Part shown: in pieces, positions 61,720-64,000 of the stretch | How positions within the stretch are numbered: the first letter of the stretch is position 1 | How the letters are laid out: each line of letters opens with the position of its first letter | Assembly: GCF_000612665.1 (NCBI RefSeq) | Contig: NZ_HG942044.1 | Coordinates: forward strand, 13,435 to 77,434 | Direction of reading: 5' to 3' | Length of the DNA stretch: 64,000 nucleotides | DNA from: Neobacillus dielmonensis | GTDB taxonomy: Bacteria; Bacillota; Bacilli; Bacillales; Cytobacillaceae | Notes under the pieces: generated by a model | The model's input: the letters and a program-made list of their open reading frames with translations, nothing else | Databases searched by the model: none | What the model was told of the DNA's origin: nothing | Translations under genes and position numbers: made by a program

Positions 61720-63501
61720 TTGGCACGCAACAAATTTAATGTGGATGAAGAGCTTGAAACGCCCTTTAGTATCGCACATCTGAAAAGATTACTGGTGTAT
61801 GTTAAACCCTATAAAACAAAAATTATGATAACTGTACTTATCATGTTGGCAGCAAGCGGGGCTAATTTAATTGGCCCTTACTTAATCAAACAAGCGATTG
61901 ACAAAGAAATTCCCGGGAAGAATATAGAAGGTTTAGCGGCCCTATCGGGGATTTATTTAGTTGCCTTAACAGTGACGGGAATTTGTATGAAATTCAGGAT
62001 CAGAATGATGTCACAGATTGGCCACAGTGTGATTAAGAATATCCGGAGAGATTTATTTACCCATTTGCAAAAGCTATCCTTTTCCTTTTTTGACAGCCGC
62101 CCGCATGGAAAGATTTTAGTAAGAGTGGTTAATTACGTTAATTCATTAAGCGACTTACTTTCCAATGGATTAATTAATTTAATCACTGATTTATTCAGCT
62201 TATTGGTAATCATTGGCTTTATGTTTTCCATCAATGCAAAACTTACATTATTTGCAATGGCGGGATTCCCAATCCTGGCTTTGATTATTTTTTTAATAAA
62301 AAATGCCCAGCGCAAAGCTTGGCAAAATTTGAGCAATAAACAGTCAAATTTAAATGCCTATATCCATGAAAGCATCAATGGAATAAAAGTTACCCAGGCA
62401 TTCGTACGGGAAGAAGAAAATAAAAAAATCTTCCATGGTGTTTCCAATGGCTATAAAACATCGTGGCTTAAGGCGGTGAGGGTCCATTTCTTGCTGTGGC
62501 CGGCGATTGAAAATATTTCTGTCCTGACGGTTACGTTAATATACGTTTTAGGAGTCGGTATGATTGGCAACGGAATTACTGTTGGTGCCCTAGTAGCATT
62601 TGTGGGGTATATATGGATGTTTTGGACACCCCTGGCAAACATCGGGAATTTTTATAATGCGATTATTAATGCATCGGCATACCTGGAACGGATATTTGAA
62701 ATGATGGATGAGAAACCTGAAATTTCGGATCGTCCCAACGCAAAAGAACTCCCAATTATTAAAGGAAAAGTGGAATTTGATAATGTGGTTTTTGGATATG
62801 AAACAACTACACGGAATTTGAATCAAATTAGTTTTAAGGCAAATCCTGGTGAGTCAATCGCTATTGTGGGACCAACCGGGGCTGGAAAAACAACCATCGT
62901 TAGTTTGCTTAGCCGTTTTTATGATATCGGGAGCGGTGAAATAAGAATAGATGATATGAATATTGAGACGGTGACCATCTCTTCTTTAAGAAAACAAATG
63001 GGGGTCATGCTTCAAGACCCATTTATTTTCTCCGGAACGATTATTGACAATATTCGGTACGGCCGGCTAGATGCGTCCGATGAGGAAGTAATCGCCGCAG
63101 CAAAAGCAGTACAGGCGCATCCATTTATCAGCCAGTTAAAACAAGGTTATTATACCGAAGTGAATGAAAGAGGCTCCGTCCTTTCCAATGGTCAAAGGCA
63201 GCTTATCTCATTTGCAAGGGCGTTGTTGGCAGACCCCAAAATTCTTATTTTGGATGAGGCAACTTCTTCCATCGATACAGAGACCGAATTGGCATTACAA
63301 AAAGGACTAGAAACATTGCTTGCCGGCAGGACATCGTTTATTATTGCCCATCGCCTTTCAACCATCCAAAATGCCTCTAAGATCCTATATATTGATAAGG
63401 GAATGATTCTGGAAGAAGGAACACATGATGAATTAATTCGTCTCCGGGGTCTTTACTGGAAATTATATTCATCCTACTATTCGTCACTAAGAGCAATTTA
63501 G
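61720..63501 (+). CDS. ABC exporter half-transporter, catalytic subunit (YheH/BmrD-like)
   Basis: A 593-aa partner with a longer N terminus. Membrane domain 25-325, nucleotide-binding domain 350-593 with Walker A VGPTGAGKTT, Walker B ILDEATSS (catalytic Glu present), H-loop IIAHRLST. Its signature reads LSNGQ instead of LSGGQ, which is the expected complement of the degenerate site in the first subunit. TTG start with a weak ribosome binding site, so it depends on coupling to the first gene. Confidence 0.9.
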   Translation: MARNKFNVDEELETPFSIAHLKRLLVYVKPYKTKIMITVLIMLAASGANLIGPYLIKQAIDKEIPGKNIEGLAALSGIYLVALTVTGICMKFRIRMMSQIGHSVIKNIRRDLFTHLQKLSFSFFDSRPHGKILVRVVNYVNSLSDLLSNGLINLITDLFSLLVIIGFMFSINAKLTLFAMAGFPILALIIFLIKNAQRKAWQNLSNKQSNLNAYIHESINGIKVTQAFVREEENKKIFHGVSNGYKTSWLKAVRVHFLLWPAIENISVLTVTLIYVLGVGMIGNGITVGALVAFVGYIWMFWTPLANIGNFYNAIINASAYLERIFEMMDEKPEISDRPNAKELPIIKGKVEFDNVVFGYETTTRNLNQISFKANPGESIAIVGPTGAGKTTIVSLLSRFYDIGSGEIRIDDMNIETVTISSLRKQMGVMLQDPFIFSGTIIDNIRYGRLDASDEEVIAAAKAVQAHPFISQLKQGYYTEVNERGSVLSNGQRQLISFARALLADPKILILDEATSSIDTETELALQKGLETLLAGRTSFIIAHRLSTIQNASKILYIDKGMILEEGTHDELIRLRGLYWKLYSSYYSSLRAI

Positions 63502-63504
63502 ACT

Positions 63505-63534
63505 AAACCCTGAAGGAGGTCCTTCAGGGTTTTT
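63505..63534 (+). terminator. Terminator of the ABC exporter operon
   Basis: AAACCCTGAAGG/CCTTCAGGGTTT, perfect 12 bp, loop AGGT, then TTATT. Confidence 0.9.
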
Positions 63535-63575
63535 ATTGAATTGTTTTTCTTGCAATCTTTCATAAAATATTCCCT

Positions 63576-63603
63576 ATGAAAATAGGAAATTCAATGGTAA
63601 AAT
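63576..63603 (+). promoter_or_regulatory. Candidate promoter of the sensor kinase gene
   Basis: ATGAAA (63576-63581), 16-base spacer, TAAAAT (63598-63603) preceded by TGG (extended -10). Confidence 0.45.
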
Positions 63604-63695
63604 CAAATTAATTTTATTCGACAAAAGCTGGCACAAGCATAGAAAGCAGACATCATGATTCGGCTTAAAAAACGGGAATTGGAGAGTAAATTTCC

Positions 63696-64000
63696 ATGAA
63701 TAAGATATGGCATCGAATCAAGAGAAATTATCAAAATTTAAAAATAAAGAATAAACTGTTTATCCTTATTTTCTCCATTTTGATACTTTCATTTTCCTTT
63801 GCTTTTATGGGGTTGCAATATGCCTTTCATATTTACGATGAACAACTATACAGCAAGTCGTCACAAGTGTTAAGCACTTCCTCGAACAGTATAGAAGGCG
63901 AATTAAAGCACATGGAGGAAGTGACGTATAGTATTTTGACTGACCCGCAAATCCAGCAATATTTGGCTTCAGTTAGTCAAGATGGTTCGGAATATGAAAA
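63696..64000 (+). CDS. YesM-like sensor histidine kinase, N-terminal part (runs off the window)
   Basis: ATG 63696 with GGAGAG upstream; 101 codons to the window end without a stop. Short cytoplasmic basic start (MNKIWHRIKRNYQNLKIKNK), membrane helix (about 21-42), then an extracellular segment with helical SSQVLSTSSNSIEGELKHMEEVTYSIL, typical of the dCache sensor domains of YesM/AraC-type two-component systems. Such systems control sugar ABC importers, so it probably belongs with the pectin/rhamnogalacturonan genes. The kinase domain is not in the window. Confidence 0.75.
   Translation, partial: MNKIWHRIKRNYQNLKIKNKLFILIFSILILSFSFAFMGLQYAFHIYDEQLYSKSSQVLSTSSNSIEGELKHMEEVTYSILTDPQIQQYLASVSQDGSEYE

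Overview
The window reads as chromosome from a spore-forming Bacillaceae bacterium close to Bacillus (Neobacillus/Mesobacillus-like; the genus cannot be fixed from this alone). The evidence is low GC, strong AGGAGG ribosome binding sites, SigA promoters, and gene order that follows the Bacillus subtilis segment clpE-ykvI-ykvS-ptsHI-ykwC-patA-ykyB-ykuE-ykuI-ykuJ-ykuL-ccpC-dapH-dapL-ktrC-rnjA-rpoY-def-ykyA-pdhABCD-SR1-speA-yktA-yktB-suhB-ylaF-typA-ylaH-ylaI-ylaJ-phoH-ylaL-ylaN-ftsW. No rRNA, tRNA, prophage, intact insertion sequence or CRISPR array was seen.

Layout. 1-8600: the protein-quality-control ATPase clpE with two CtsR operators, membrane proteins, and a MoxR/DUF58/membrane operon. 8690-10880: ptsH-ptsI, the general PTS phosphotransfer pair. 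11-17 kb: azoreductase, an atypical SDR, a lipoprotein, ykwC, aminotransferase patA and several very small genes. 17.5-23 kb: a PAS-GGDEF-EAL protein, Tat-exported YkuE, a C39-like lipoprotein and a catalytically eroded EAL protein, YkuI. 23-29 kb: ykuJ, ykuL, a drug exporter, ccpC, and the lysine/peptidoglycan genes dapH-dapL. 29-34 kb: lipoproteins, the K+ channel regulator ktrC, rpoY-rnjA, a tiny cationic peptide gene and peptide deformylase. 34-43 kb: the pyruvate dehydrogenase operon, then the dual-function RNA SR1 with its SR1P peptide and two CcpN operators, then speA. 43-55 kb: conserved housekeeping genes up to ftsW.

From 55.3 kb the B. subtilis order (pycA would be expected after ftsW) is replaced by accessory genes. 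These are a rhamnogalacturonan-degradation operon (GH105 hydrolase, acetylesterase, GH42 beta-galactosidase, L-rhamnose mutarotase), a heterodimeric ABC exporter, and the start of a YesM-like sensor kinase that runs off the window.

The most noteworthy unlisted items are: (i) a 23-codon gene for an amphipathic, strongly basic peptide at 32735-32806 with its own promoter, Shine-Dalgarno and hairpin; (ii) SR1/SR1P at 41165-41408; (iii) a family of miniature transposable elements with GGCTCTG-TTAAA ends and 8-bp target duplications at 46593, 49800 and 59590, plus a relic at 10880; (iv) a perfect 17-bp tandem duplication at 55321-55354 that creates a -35/-10 pair in front of the rhamnogalacturonan operon; and (v) several palindromes or hairpins placed over promoters or ribosome binding sites.
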